DNA of 64,000 nucleotides from Scleropages formosus (taxonomy: Eukaryota; Chordata; Actinopteri; Osteoglossiformes; Osteoglossidae): assembly GCF_900964775.1 (NCBI RefSeq), contig NC_041820.1:16604501-16668500 (forward strand), in the 5' to 3' direction. Below, piece after piece: positions 1 through 18,737 of this stretch. The translations under genes and the position numbers were made by a program. The notes below the pieces were generated by a model that did no database searches, had not been told where the DNA came from, and was given only the letters and a program-made list of their open reading frames with translations. How positions within the stretch are numbered: position 1 is the stretch's first letter; each line of letters starts with the position of its first letter.

Positions 1-112
1 TGAATTTGTCCGTAAGAAATTTTCTGATAACACAAGACGATTGCTCCAGTTGAAATGAACTGAACAGAACCTACATTTCTCTAATCATAACCTGTCTCAC
101 TTATGCCCCCAG

Positions 113-7909
<7,797 letters not shown>

Positions 7910-8157
7910 CATATGGCAGCCTTGCTTCTTTTACATTGGACATGGAAGACTGAGAGCAGAGTTGGACGTGTCTGATGTCTCTGGTGCTCACCCATAGCTG
8001 TAGCTGTCCTAGAGCAGTGATAGTCAAGGTAGAGATAGTCCTTTTGTAAGACAAGAAGTAAATGTGCTTGTAGCAGTAGACATTATTATGTACTTTTATA
8101 TCCGCTAAAGTCCAATCATTCTAGAACTTTAGTTTCTTTAGTTTTTTATTGCATTGT

Positions 8158-8163
8158 AATAAA
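8158..8163 (+). terminator. tdp1 poly(A) signal AATAAA
   Basis: A canonical AATAAA lies about 250 bases past the tdp1 stop, with T/GT-rich sequence just after it (8170-8215). It probably ends the tdp1 mRNA with a short 3'UTR. Confidence 0.7.
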
Positions 8164-8261
8164 GCTGTCATTTGTCATTGTTATATTGTATATGCACAAA
8201 AAATGTGTGCTTTTGTTAAGTAGAAATATTCTTTTAACTATGATTTTGATGACTCCCTCAG

Positions 8262-8382
8262 ATCCTGGCAGTTTGTGTCCCAAAACTCATATCGAGTGAA
8301 GCGACAACCATTTAAACCAAGTCATGACCCTTTCCAGGCTCCTCCTCACTTAGCCTTAGTAGAAAAAAGTAAAAAAAAAGAG
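8262..8382 (+). other. Isolated exon-like segment downstream of tdp1
   Basis: Between a good acceptor (a T-rich stretch ending CCCTCAG at 8261) and a donor-like GTACTT at 8383 is an open 40-codon segment that starts with the third base of a codon. It reads with coding-like composition, including SYRVKRQPFKP and HDPFQAPPHLALVEKSKKK. It lies 350 bases past the tdp1 stop and past its poly(A) signal. I do not recognise the family, and I found no neighbouring exon to join to it. It could be an extra 3' exon of an alternative tdp1 transcript, part of an unannotated gene, or chance. Confidence 0.3.
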
Positions 8383-10059
8383 GTACTTTTACTTGATTGT
8401 CTGGTCAAGAACCCTTTCCATATAGTAATTGTATGTCATATCTTCCATATTACCCTTGTCCTACCATATTAGTAACGCCAGCTGACTCCCCGTGGCTGTC
8501 CTGCCGGCTAACCATGTCACGACCTCAGGGAGATTACACCACCCATGGGGGAAGGTCAGCAGGACTGATTCCACACACCTAAAAACACCTGCACCCCATT
8601 AACACTACCATTAAAAGAAGCAGACTTACCTGCAGTATTTGTGGAATCTCACTGAGACAACCGTCCCCACTGCACTCATGACCTGCTTCTCGTCCCCTGC
8701 TCCTGACTCCTCCGGTTTCGACCTCGATTTCAGAGGAGCATCACGGACGACGTTTGCGCGATCAGCTTTGGCCTTTGCCTGGCTCTTCAACCTAGATTTC
8801 AGATTCCATGCCTCTGAAACCACCACTTCTACCAAAAGCTGCACTTGTGTTCTGAGACCTCAGGAGAATCATGACAAACCACACAGCTTGCGGCTGGAAT
8901 CGATTCCTTTCTGGGCTTTCTGATAGTGTCTCGTGGTTTTAGGTGTCACATTGATAACCTACAGAGAGACCAAAGCTTAGAGTTAAGCTTCTGTAGCTGA
9001 GAAATTGCCAAACATATTATTCCAACACAAAGGTGACATAAATCTTTCTCTGTGTACCAACTTAAATGCACTGCTTTACTCATCTTTAAGATGGAAGCCA
9101 CATACAACAGGGTCACAGTGGTATAATTAGTATAGGTCTCATCCTTGTGAAAGGAGGTGACATTTGCAGAGATAGCAGTACAGGGTATGACTGATTTAAA
9201 TTCGGGAAAACTCTCGATCATTCTAAAAGGTCACATGCAATCGATCTGTTCTTCAGGGTGCATGGGTGTGATTGAGGCCATCCTACATTGCTGCCGTTTT
9301 GGGCTCGCTTGCATTTCATAGCATGTGTTCAGGTGTCCCAGATGGGAATGGATTTGTTTGGCATCCAGCTGGGCTGGGAGAGGCTGGCAAGTTTGCCGAA
9401 ACCAGATGTATGCTGCTTCCCTTAGTGAATTAAAAAGGAACCGGGACCTTTGACAAGCTGCGAGAGAAGATGCCGTCCAAGAATGTAAAGTAACAGAATT
9501 TGACTAACCCTTTTTCTATGACAGTCCACTGTGATTACAATGAAATATAAATGCATTAAACTTCTGCGCAGCATAGATCTAATAAACTGGCTTCCAGACC
9601 TGGGGACCGAACGTCCCACTCTTGAGAATGCCACGCATAAACAGTCTTTTACCTTTTAATTATTTTTTCATGCTGCGAAATTGTAATAGCTCTACGGGAA
9701 GAATCAGTCTCTTTGCCCTGGTAAATAAGTTTTGGAAGCAATTTCAAGGTAGATGTAATTAATTTAAACCTGGACCCATTGTAAATAGACATGAAAATTG
9801 ATTTTCAGCTTGAAAGACTGTCAGGTTTGGGGAATTGTCAGTAAAATGCAAGAAAAAATCATTTGGACTGGAAAGAGCACATATTAATGTTAGAGGCAAA
9901 AAGTCTGACATTTCTGACATGATCCAGGTGACGTTCTTGTGAAAATAGCAAAAATTAGTCTTCATTTCGTCTGAATTAGAAGAGTGGCGACGATTTTCAG
10001 AGTATGTCAATATGGAGTGGTACGGATCTGGTGGATTTAAGACTATGCATTGTTTATAA
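8383..10059. other. Intergenic region tdp1-kcnk13, gene-free
   Basis: About 8465-8940 is GC-richer than its surroundings and looks like an unclassified interspersed repeat. It carries ATTAAAAG near 8612 and could be an LTR-type fragment, but I cannot show its ends. From 8946 to 10059 the DNA is AT-rich with no supported gene. Short open frames on both strands here lack splice context and coding character. Some of it (9650-9990) could be conserved regulatory DNA upstream of kcnk13, which cannot be judged from one sequence. Confidence 0.4.
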
Positions 10060-10061
10060 TG

Positions 10062-10075
10062 GTTTCCACGGTAAC
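10062..10075. promoter_or_regulatory. X-box-like RFX motif upstream of kcnk13
   Basis: GTTTCCACGGTAAC is a near-perfect inverted repeat fitting the RYYNYY-N2-RRNRAC form bound by RFX factors. It sits at the AT-rich to GC-rich transition about 890 bases before the kcnk13 start codon. Confidence 0.35.
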
Positions 10076-10099
10076 CGAGGCACCCAAGTTACACAAGTG

Positions 10100-10953
10100 C
10101 AGTTACGAACAATTCCGCGCGGGACTAGTAGTGCAGAAATTTCCCTCATTGACGAAAACTGAATTGTCGGAACAGGTCCGGACCTCACGCCATGCGAGTG
10201 TTGATAGGGAAACTACAGCGCCGGTAAGATATTGACAGACACTGACTGAGTGAGAATGAGACTGAAGTGCGGCGGTGAGTCCGGGTCCAGCCAGGTCCCG
10301 GGCCGGTCCGATCCGATCCGATCCCGTCGTACCCGTGCAGAGGAGCAGCGGGCCGAGAGCTGCGGACGTTCGGGTCGCTCTTCTTCACGGAAAGAGCCAC
10401 CAGAGCTTTGGAGACAGTGACATCGGAGCGGGACAGGCGCTCCCGGTGCTGCGCGTTCTGCTCCCTGGACGGAGGGAGGGCTTCGAACCCCAGCTCGGAC
10501 CTGTTGTTGAGGGCGGATTTGGGCTTTAAATTTAATCCCAGAGCCCAGAGCAGAGCGGACACCTGTTAACGGCTCACTCGCGGTTTTGATTCGGAGCGGT
10601 GCGAGCAGCACAGGCTGTCAGGGCACGAGGCGAGGAGGGTACAGTCACTATAGAGACACAGTCAGTGCCGCGCCGGTACTGTCAAGTTGCGCGCGAGGGA
10701 GATTCTCGACGCCCGCCTGGGGGTCGCGCGGTCCTGGAGCGCTTCTTTCCGCTCCTGACGACGCCGGGTAGATGAACTGAAGTGAGCGGCTGCCGGAGCC
10801 TCCGACGACTACAACATCGCCGTACAGACCACGCATCACACTAGTAAAGTCGGCTGCTGCTGCTGCTGCTGCGAAAGTTGCCCGGCGTCGTTCTCCTCTC
10901 CGCAGCTCTCTGAGCGCGCAGCCGAGCGCCATGTGGGGCAGCGGTGCGGCCGC
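10100..10953 (+). promoter_or_regulatory. kcnk13 CpG-island promoter and 5'UTR
   Basis: The sequence becomes GC- and CpG-rich from about 10100 and stays so through exon 1 to about 11420, then returns to AT-rich intron. No TATA box is evident, which suits a CpG-island promoter. Long open frames on both strands here (for example 10213-10611 and 10648-11157, minus strand) are by-products of high GC content. The GCTGCT run at 10854-10872 is a short triplet repeat in the likely 5'UTR. Confidence 0.65.
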
Positions 10954-10957
10954 ATGA
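10931..10957 (+). promoter_or_regulatory. Short upstream ORF overlapping the kcnk13 start codon
   Basis: ATG at 10931 opens an eight-codon frame (MWGSGAAA) ending in TGA at 10955-10957. That stop shares bases with the ATG at 10954 (an ATGA overlap), so a ribosome using the upstream ATG ends exactly on the channel's start. This would favour low or re-initiation-dependent translation. Confidence 0.5.
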
Positions 10958-13900
10958 TCATGGGCTGCCGATGCGCCGGGGGCTGCTGCGGGGCCGGGCT
11001 GCTCAACGAGGACAACGCGCGCTTCCTGCTGCTCGCGCTGCTCATCGTGCTGTACCTGCTGTGCGGCGCGGCCGTGTTCTCGGCGCTCGAGCAGCCCCGC
11101 GAGCGGCAGGCCAAGGAGAAGTGGGCGCTGCGCTTCGAGCGCTTCAGCGCCGAGCACAACCTGAGCCGGGCGGAGCTCGAGGCGCTGCTGCGCTCCTACG
11201 AGGAGGCGAACCTGGCCGGGGTCCGAGTGGACGCGCGCCTCCCGCGCTGGGACTTCGCGGGCGCGCTCTACTTCGTGGGAACCGTGGTGTCCACCATCGG
11301 TCAGTCGTTACGCTACCGTACCGGGGCCGGGTCTCGCCGTCTGTGCTGTTCACGTGACGGGTTGGAGGGTTCCTGCACCTGTCCGCACCTGTCCGAAGGG
11401 GTAGAAACGCAGCGTCCAGAAAGAAAGTACTGAGGGGAAAGTTTTTTTTTAAAAAAAAAAAAAACTGATGCCTTTTAATTTGATGTAGTCAAATATCATT
11501 ATTTCTCCAGAAATGTGAGAAAAGCAGCCGGAGAGTTTTTTTTTTTTTTGCTGTTTTATTCCACCACACACAGGTGTGAAGATTTACACACACATGATTC
11601 TAGAATGTTCGTTACTGAGCACCTTCCAAGCGGGAGAGAGGATGGAGCTGAGCTGTGGGCGAAAGCGTGAATCCTCCTGGGTCTCAGTTTGCAGACTTTT
11701 TGCGGTGCACTCAAGTAAAGTGTGAACTTAGAGAGTAATGATGTCCAACAGCTGATGCAGTAAACAAGTGTAAAGGTGGGAGCGGCACAACAGCACTGTC
11801 CGCTCCTTATGCTCCTTAACGTCTTTCCAGGACTCATTGTCAAAAGCTGTTCGTGTCTGAAGCTCCACCAGTTAGATCTCCATTATTTTGAGAGCGTGAC
11901 TGGAAAAGCTGATAGTCTGAACCATTTGTGTTGTTCTAGGAACCCCTTGGAGAGGAAGGTAGAAAGGAGCAGGTCAACGTCCTGTTGGGTTTTTTATTAT
12001 TATTATTATCATCGTTATTGTTATTTTTTTTTACTTACTTACTCCAGTTATTTAAACTGTTACTTGTTGCCCTGTGTGTTCATGCTGTACAGGTACCGTA
12101 CTTCACTCAGGATGAAGACTTTATAAGCAGTGATTTGTTTTTAATTACTCCTCTCAGCAAAACATGTGTCACTGACATGCTATAACCTGGGCAGGCAAGC
12201 AAATCAGAGCTTGTAAATGTATATGTGTTATAGATACGTCATATATGTGTTAAAGCGACAGCTCGTTTGACGATCTGCAGTTTTCAGATGTTTGTTAGTG
12301 AAGGAATATCTTTCTGTGCTAAACAGCCAGTTATTCAAAACATGGAAGTGCTTTTACGGAGCAACCGGGATCTCGATTTTCATTTATTCCCAAGAATAAC
12401 AACCGTCAGAAGCAGGAGCAGAAGTGCTGAAAGCCTGAACCTGGTAGTACTTCCAGGAAGAGGGAAAAGTACTACACTGGACAAAATTCCATACGCCGCT
12501 GCTTTTTATACACACCCAAATAAAGTCACGCAGTGAGAGCAGAAACACATCTTAACTGCGCTCAAGTGGTTCCCATGGTGTCGCTGATGTGCTCTCAGTG
12601 TGCTTTGCTAACAATTTCAAAAATGCAAACACAAACACATTGCGGGGTTCAAGGTTTAGGCTCGAAGTCTAGAGGATGCAGGCTATGTACACCCAAAGGG
12701 GTGGGATGTTCTCCTGCCCCTTTTCCCCAGCACCATCCCTTTGGGCTGAAAGCAACATTCCAGCAGGTCTCTACGCAAGAACCCCAAAGATCAAACCATG
12801 GCACCAGTCCATCGAAACACAGTGATTATGTGTAGTGCTAACAAGTGGTAATGAAAGATAAGCAGGGGCTTCGTAAACTTTCGCAGTGCTGCCACACGAA
12901 GGTAATTGCGTCTTTGAATATTTGTAATGCTAAACATCTTGGAAAGAAAGACAAGCTTCTAACTGGATAAAAAGGGTGCAAACCCATGGCGATCCGGGGA
13001 CAGTTATTTGTTAAAGACACATCTTTCGCACTTCGCTTTCATCTTGAGGGAACACAGCTGCAAAAAGCACCCCCCCCCCCCAGTTATTTGCATCACTGTG
13101 AAACAAAAGGGGGAAGATCTGCAAGATGAGGGGCATTAGTCCCGTCTCCAGTAGCAACCTAGCTATTGTGGAGCTTCTGAAGAGGAAGGGCAGGCAGACA
13201 GGGACTCCTGCGCATGGACTCCTCGTTAGGACTCATCTCATTAGCACGAATACATTCGGCGGGCTTAATGAGTTGGTTGAGCACCTCCGGCTGAGCAAGG
13301 AGCCGAGTGAAGGTGGGGGCCTGGGGGAGGAGGGGACTGTCGCTCGATCTTGAGCCGTTTGCCATGGGATAATTCAGGGTGTTCATGCGTGTGTGTGGAG
13401 CGCCATGGTTAGGGGACAATTGTGGTAGTGCTTAATAGCAAGGCGAAGTAGTCCTCACAAACATTTGGCATGAGAATCAGTTCAGCATCCTAGAAACCCT
13501 TTAAATAAAACTTGTGGTGATTTTGCATTAATCTTCCATTTAGAGACTGAGTGGGATTTCAAGGTGTGTGATTGAAGTGCCAGAGGAAGCAAATCCACAG
13601 CACGCAGACAAGAGAGTGTGTTTGGTCTGTTTATGCTGAGCAGTTTATTTCTCAGCATTGATTGGGATTTTAACTGTATGCATTGCACACTTCAGGACAC
13701 ATTGAAACAGATGTCTTGCTTGAGAACTTCCGGTTTATCAACTGTGTCAAATTAGGCTTCATCAAAAAATTACTTTGTCCTTCATGCCATTTTCAAATGG
13801 TTGAAAAAAAAAAAGAATAGTAGCAAGTTCTTTAACTAATGCATTGGGTTTAGTGCAGTTAGTACTGTGATGCATTTTGATATCCCTATCAAGATTGAGA

Positions 13901-14961
13901 AATGAAGAGCTTAAAAGAATGGAACAAAGTCCGGAAAGTCTATGGCTCAGGAGGCCTCGGCTTGACTACTCCTGTAGTATAGCAGTTTTGGGCCTACTTT
14001 TGGTAGTATGTCAGGAATAGGTGTTCTAACCCTAACCTTTTCCTGTCCCTGCCCAGGTTTTGGAATGACCACTCCTGCCACTGTAGGGGGGAAGATCTTC
14101 CTAATCTTCTACGGCCTCATCGGCTGTGCCTCCACCATCCTCTTCTTCAACCTGTTTCTGGAACGGCTCATAACGTTGCTAGCCGTTGTGCTCCGGTCCT
14201 GCCATGAGCTGCAGAGGAGGCGCAAGGGCGTGCTGCCCCACGACGGTCAGTCCAGTTCCAGGGCTGGTGCCAGTGGGCCGGACAGCCTGGCGGAGTGGAA
14301 GCCCTCAGTGTACTATGTCATGCTGATCCTGTGCCTGGGTGCCGTGCTGGTGTCCTGCTGTGCCTCAGCCATGTTCTCAGCTGTTGAGGGCTGGAGCTAC
14401 ATGGACTCACTTTACTTCTGCTTTGTGGCCTTCAGTACCATCGGCTTTGGGGACCTCGTGAGCAGTCAGCAGCTGAACTACGAGTACCAGGCTGCCTACC
14501 ACCTGGGCAACTTCCTCTTTATCTTCCTGGGCGTGTGCTGCATCTACTCACTCTTCAATGTCATCTCCATCGTCATCAAGCAGATCCTCAACTGGATCCT
14601 ACGGTGGCTTGAACGTCCATGTGGTGGCAGCCGTTGTTGCCCTGGTAACATCCTCCGACCACGCCGGAACCTAGTGATGCCAAGCCAGCAACGCGCTCGC
14701 CGCAACATCTCTATTGAGACAGATGGCGGGAACGAGAGCGAGGTGGATGGACGTAGAATGTCTGAGGAGCTGATCTCCATGAGGGACTTCCTGGCAGCCA
14801 ACAAGGTTTCTTTGGCCATCATGCAGAAGCAGCTCTCGGAGACAGCCACGGGCCACCTGGGCCACTCCGTGGCTGGTACCCACCACAATGGCTTCTCTGG
14901 GGGAGTGGGAGCTCTGGCCATCATGAATAACAGACTGGTAGAGACCAGCGTTGATAGATGA
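10954..14961 (+). CDS. kcnk13: Two-pore-domain potassium channel subfamily K member 13 (THIK-1)
   Basis: THIK-1 is a plasma-membrane background K+ channel working as a dimer. Exon 1 is 10954-11299 and exon 2 14057-14961, joined in phase across the first pore as in mammals. The product is 416 aa (human 408). Visible parts: LNEDNARF before TM1 (FLLLALLIVLYLLCGAAVF), an extracellular cap with a glycosylation sequon in EHNLSR, pore 1 STIGFGMTTP across the splice junction, SCCASAMFSAVEGWSY in TM3 and the following loop, pore 2 FSTIGFGDLV, TM4 GVCCIYSLFNVISIVIKQ, and a C tail with NISIETDGG and the end SGGVGALAIMNNRL. The tail resembles KCNK13 more than its sister KCNK12. ATG 10954 and ATG 10960 are both possible starts in frame; I chose the first. 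The 2.8-kb intron holds no clear element. Neighbours match human 14q32. Confidence 0.96.
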
Positions 14962-15303
14962 GTGATTGCTTTAAATGGTCAAAAGGAAAGTTTCATTGTT
15001 TTAGTGGATCTGAGTCATGGATCACTGAAGGGAAAAAGTGCTACGGTTGTATGTCCACAAAACACAGAAGATAGTGGAGAAAAGTCATCAGATGGTAGCT
15101 TGAGAAAGACTTCCCCTTCTTAGTCACCCCCATATCTTGGGGTTTCATATATGCCTGAAAACTACTGCTGCAGCAACACAAAATTTCACCACAGGCTTTG
15201 GTCAGTATTTGGTCAGGGTTTGGTCAGTATTCTGCCATTAAAGTCTGTCCTCTGTTTGATCACTTCCATAATTTTAAAAATAAAATCAGCAGTACAAAAT
15301 AAA
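14962..15303 (+). terminator. kcnk13 3'UTR with poly(A) signals
   Basis: AATAAA hexamers lie at 15279 and 15298, about 320-340 bases after the stop. A tandem cluster of three TTTGGTCAG-type units sits at about 15196-15232. A T tract of about 19 follows at 15338, and a later AATAAA near 15646 could serve a longer transcript. Confidence 0.55.
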
Positions 15304-16169
15304 AGGTGAGTCTGGTTGAAAGCAAAGAGGACCAGTTTTTTTTTTTTTTTTTTTTTCTGTGCCAAAGCTTATTATAAACTGAAATGATTATTTTCATATT
15401 TGAGATATTTGGCATGTTTTGAGTTTTGTGAAATCGGTATGATTTTCTGGGCCTTCAATGGAGGTCAGATGAGTTGCTTCATCTTACAGCAGAAAAAACA
15501 CTTGTGCTATTTTTTGTACTATGAAGCAAAGGGAATTCCTCACCTCTGATTCCTGTATCACAGGAATATTCAAACATTTTCAGTCCCCACAAAACCATAC
15601 CTGTTATGAAACACCTGTAGATAACGTTCAAGTTTGCGTTTTCTTTTGAATAAAAGGTTTTTAATAGCTCTTACATCACAGGAATGAATTTGAGTAAGAA
15701 TAACTGTAGAACCTCAAGTATGCATTTCTTTGTATTACAAAGAAAAAGGAGCCAATCATATATAATTAAAGTTACTGAAACATTTTCCAGACATTTTCCC
15801 TGTGCAGTACATTTGTTCCTTGTCTGATTCAAAAGAACTCAAAGTTTGCATATGCTGATGTTAAAGAACGTTTCATCAAATAAACAGAACATGTTCCACT
15901 CTGTAATTTCTCTGGTGGGCATGAGCAATAACCAAAGAGATCCTTTCTCAGAATTGAAAACTTGGTTTATTATGCATATGTATTTATAGCACAGTTCCCT
16001 CTTTACCCAGAAAATGACAACAGGAGACACTTACAAGCGAGCTTTCATACTAAATACACAGAACAGAACTAGAAAGGCTGCTATTAGTAATAATGCATAT
16101 GACTGCCTGTAATAAAGACCCATTTGCTTCATTATGTAAATTCCTGAATAGTGCATGACAATAGCAAAG

Positions 16170-16288
16170 GTCACCCTGGTACTGCAGCGGTAGATGGAGT
16201 CCAGGACTACTGCAGGTAGTTTCGGGTGCATTGTCTGGGGTTCGAGTCCTGCTTGGGGTGCCTTGCGATGGACTGGCATCCCATCCAC
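16170..16288 (+). repeat. SINE family A, truncated copy
   Basis: It contains GGGGTTCGAGTCCTGCTTGG (Pol III B-box like) followed by TGCGATGGACTGGCATCCCA, matching the fuller copy at 16389. The 3' half is missing. Confidence 0.7.
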
Positions 16289-16388
16289 TGTGCTACCAGC
16301 ATAACGTATTATATAATGTTATCTATTTTATTCATAATAAATGGAAACACTGATTTTCAAATCAGTGTTTTAGGAAAGCAGAAGAAAG

Positions 16389-16605
16389 CAGGGGGGTGCA
16401 GTGGTGCAGCGGGTTTGGCTGGGTCCTGCTCTCTGGTGGGTCTGGGGTTCGAGTCCCGCTTGGGATGCCTTGTGACGGACTGGCGTCCCGTCCTGGCTGT
16501 GTTCCTCCCTTCCAGACTTGCACCCCGTGTTGCTGGGTTAGGCTTCGGTTCGCTGCAACCCCACTCGGGACAAGCGGTTTCAGACTGTGTGTGTGTCTGT
16601 AATTT
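16389..16605 (+). repeat. tRNA-derived SINE, family A, near full length
   Basis: The tRNA-like head has an A box (TGGTGCAGCGGG) and a B box (GGTTCGAGTCC). The body carries GACGGACTGGCGTCCCGTCC, then GTTGCTGGGTTAGGCT and GGGACAAGCGGTTTCAG, and ends in a TG-rich run. The same sequence recurs at 16170 and 56062 (+) and at 18545 (-), which defines it as an interspersed family. Confidence 0.85.
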
Positions 16606-17619
16606 AGCATTCGAGAAAAAGTGACAAAATCATTTATCATTTTTGAAAAGGCAACATCAAGCTCTGGTTTCAGCATAAGATGCTGGAGAAAGTTGTCTTG
16701 GCACGGGACTTGGGAGTGGACGAGAGGCGAGGGTTTTAATACCCGTGCGGCACACGTCATTTCTTTGACAGCCGCTACCAGCTTGTTGAAAGCTGTATGA
16801 ATTAATGTTCGGACCATATTTTCTTCTGTAGTCGTCTTTGTCTCCATCAAGAGAGCACAGACACTTGTATGTCTAAACGGAGGGCCGCTGTCGAGACGAC
16901 AAGCACCTCAGCACCTCAAAGAGTCGCCATACAAGAGTGTGACATGGCTTCGCATGATCATTTCTCCCAGAGGTCGTCACTTAGTACTGAGAGAAAGAAG
17001 AGGAAAAATTGTATCTGACGCTTATTTAGGGTTGTTTTTTTTTTTTTTGTCTTTGCTCCTTTTCTGCATTTAAAAAGAGCAGCAGGTTGTACAGAGGAGA
17101 TGATGGTGTTTAAAAGGTGAACCCTGGAACTGGCGTCGGACTCAAAACACTGAATAATGTATGATGTAGGACATCAAAAGGAAGACGCAGACAACATTTT
17201 CAGTCTCTTTGAAAACGCGTTGCAAAGATGCACCTGCTTTATAAAACGCATACAGTCGCCATTGGGGAAATCATGAAAGCGCACGAGTTCTAGCAGAGGT
17301 AACTTCTTATCTACAGTAAGGCTCCACATTGTTAACTTCCCTTATTTTAATTACATTTGTGTCTTGCCTGACGTGAACAGATTTTTCCGCTGCATTTATA
17401 TCGCTTCATCTCAAAAGGCAAAAATCAGAGATCGCTCAGCCTCTCGGTAAACAAGCACCAGGACTGATGCTCAAGGAATGGAGTTTTGTTTGAAATATGC
17501 ATGTTAAAAATTAATTAGCTTTAAATAACATCCATACCTTTGTTCCTGCAAAAAAATGTTCTGTTAAGATCACACACGATTTCCTTCTGTTGTGCTCACG
17601 AGAAAATCAGCGACTAAAT

Positions 17620-17850
17620 AACATCTCTTGTAGAGCAGTGGATAGCGTGTGGAACAGAGCTGCTGCACTGTGCTCTAAAGACAAAGGGTTGGATCCCCTT
17701 CCTGCTGTAGTATCCTTGAGCAAGGCACTTACCCTGAATTGCTCAGTAAAAAATAAATTACCCAGCTGTATAAATGGGTGAATCACGGTAAGTAGCTTTA
17801 CACTCTAAGCTGCTATGGAGAACAGTGTTATGTTTGTTTGATGTCGGTGT
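17620..17850 (+). repeat. tRNA-derived SINE, family B, diverged
   Basis: Contains AGAGCAGTGGATAGCG (head), CTTGAGCAAGGCACTTACCC and CAGCTGTATAAATGGGTGAA, shared with the copies at 19680, 48188 and, inverted, 18365, 32645 and 63700. Confidence 0.75.
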
Positions 17851-18364
17851 GAAGAAGAATAAATTAGAGGAAGCCTAGGGCTCGGGCTTTAGAGGAACTT
17901 CAACTGGACCTCATCAGCCCACTTCCGTGCCTGGTTTGCCATCCGTATTTGCATACCATTGCCAGGGGACACAAAGCTAATGAGGCAGTAAATACGCTCA
18001 GGGCAATCGGCCCGTTGATTTCTGTCAGAAAAGCCAGTAGCCAGAATTCGCAGCGTCAGCAAGAGCGATCGTCCACTCGGTCAGCGCGCCCAAGCAACTG
18101 TTTCCCGGGGCTAATGTACCGCATTAGGCGGCACGACACAGTGCAGGCGTGTTTGCGAGCACTTTTACCAAGGCGAATGAGCTGCTGTAGGAGGACTGGA
18201 CCGGAATAGACTGCGAACGTCACATTTTTCTTGCCTGCTTTAAGCCAAGTGATGCACGAGACAAGAAAGGCGCACGCAGATGCAGACTTGCATTCCCCTG
18301 CTTGCGTGAGCGGAAACGCACCGCTCGTACACACATTCATCTGCCTGACACTTTCTCCGCAGCA

Positions 18365-18540
18365 ACTTACAATGTTGAGATACCTACAATTACATATTTA
18401 TATGTTTTTGCCTCTGGGTAACTTCAATGGAGTCATTTAGGGTAAGTATCTTACTCCAGGGTACTACAGCTGGGTGTGGGATTCAGACCAGTAACCTTTG
18501 GGTCCAACAGCAGAAGCTCTAACCACCACACTGCCCGCTA
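18365..18540 (-). repeat. SINE family B, inverted copy
   Basis: The reverse complement shows the family's head-to-tail order: a tRNA-like region near 18530, then the GTACCCTGGAGTAAGATACT block and the tail near 18370. It abuts a family A copy on the same strand. Confidence 0.7.
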
Positions 18541-18544
18541 CCCC

Positions 18545-18737
18545 ACACTTACACACACATCAGCTGAAACCGCTTGTCCCATAGAAGGTCGCGACGAGCC
18601 AGAGCCTGGCCCGGCAAAAACGGTGTAAGGGACACACCCAGGACAGGATGCCAGTCCATCACAAGGCACCCAAAGCAGGATTCGAACCCCAGACCCACCG
18701 GAGAGCAGGACCCGGTGAAACCCACCGCACCCCTTAC
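18545..18737 (-). repeat. SINE family A, inverted copy
   Basis: The reverse complement gives GGGGTGCGGTGGGTTTCACC, then TCTGGGGTTCGAATCC (B box) and GGACTGGCATCCTGTCC, ending in GGGACAAGCGGTTTCAG. It directly adjoins the family B copy, a SINE pair in the same orientation. Confidence 0.8.

Noticed and set aside
8626-8844. 72-codon minus-strand ORF between tdp1 and kcnk13
   Set aside because: It lies inside a probable interspersed repeat and shows no splice context.
10213-11157. Long minus-strand ORFs over the kcnk13 promoter and exon 1
   Set aside because: High CpG content removes stops on all frames here, and the plus-strand frame is the known channel.
14544-14924. Minus-strand ORF opposite kcnk13 exon 2
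   Set aside because: Shadow of a strongly conserved coding exon.
16389-16470. tRNA-like sequence with A and B boxes
   Set aside because: It is the head of a SINE that recurs several times, not a tRNA gene; no cloverleaf stems are kept.
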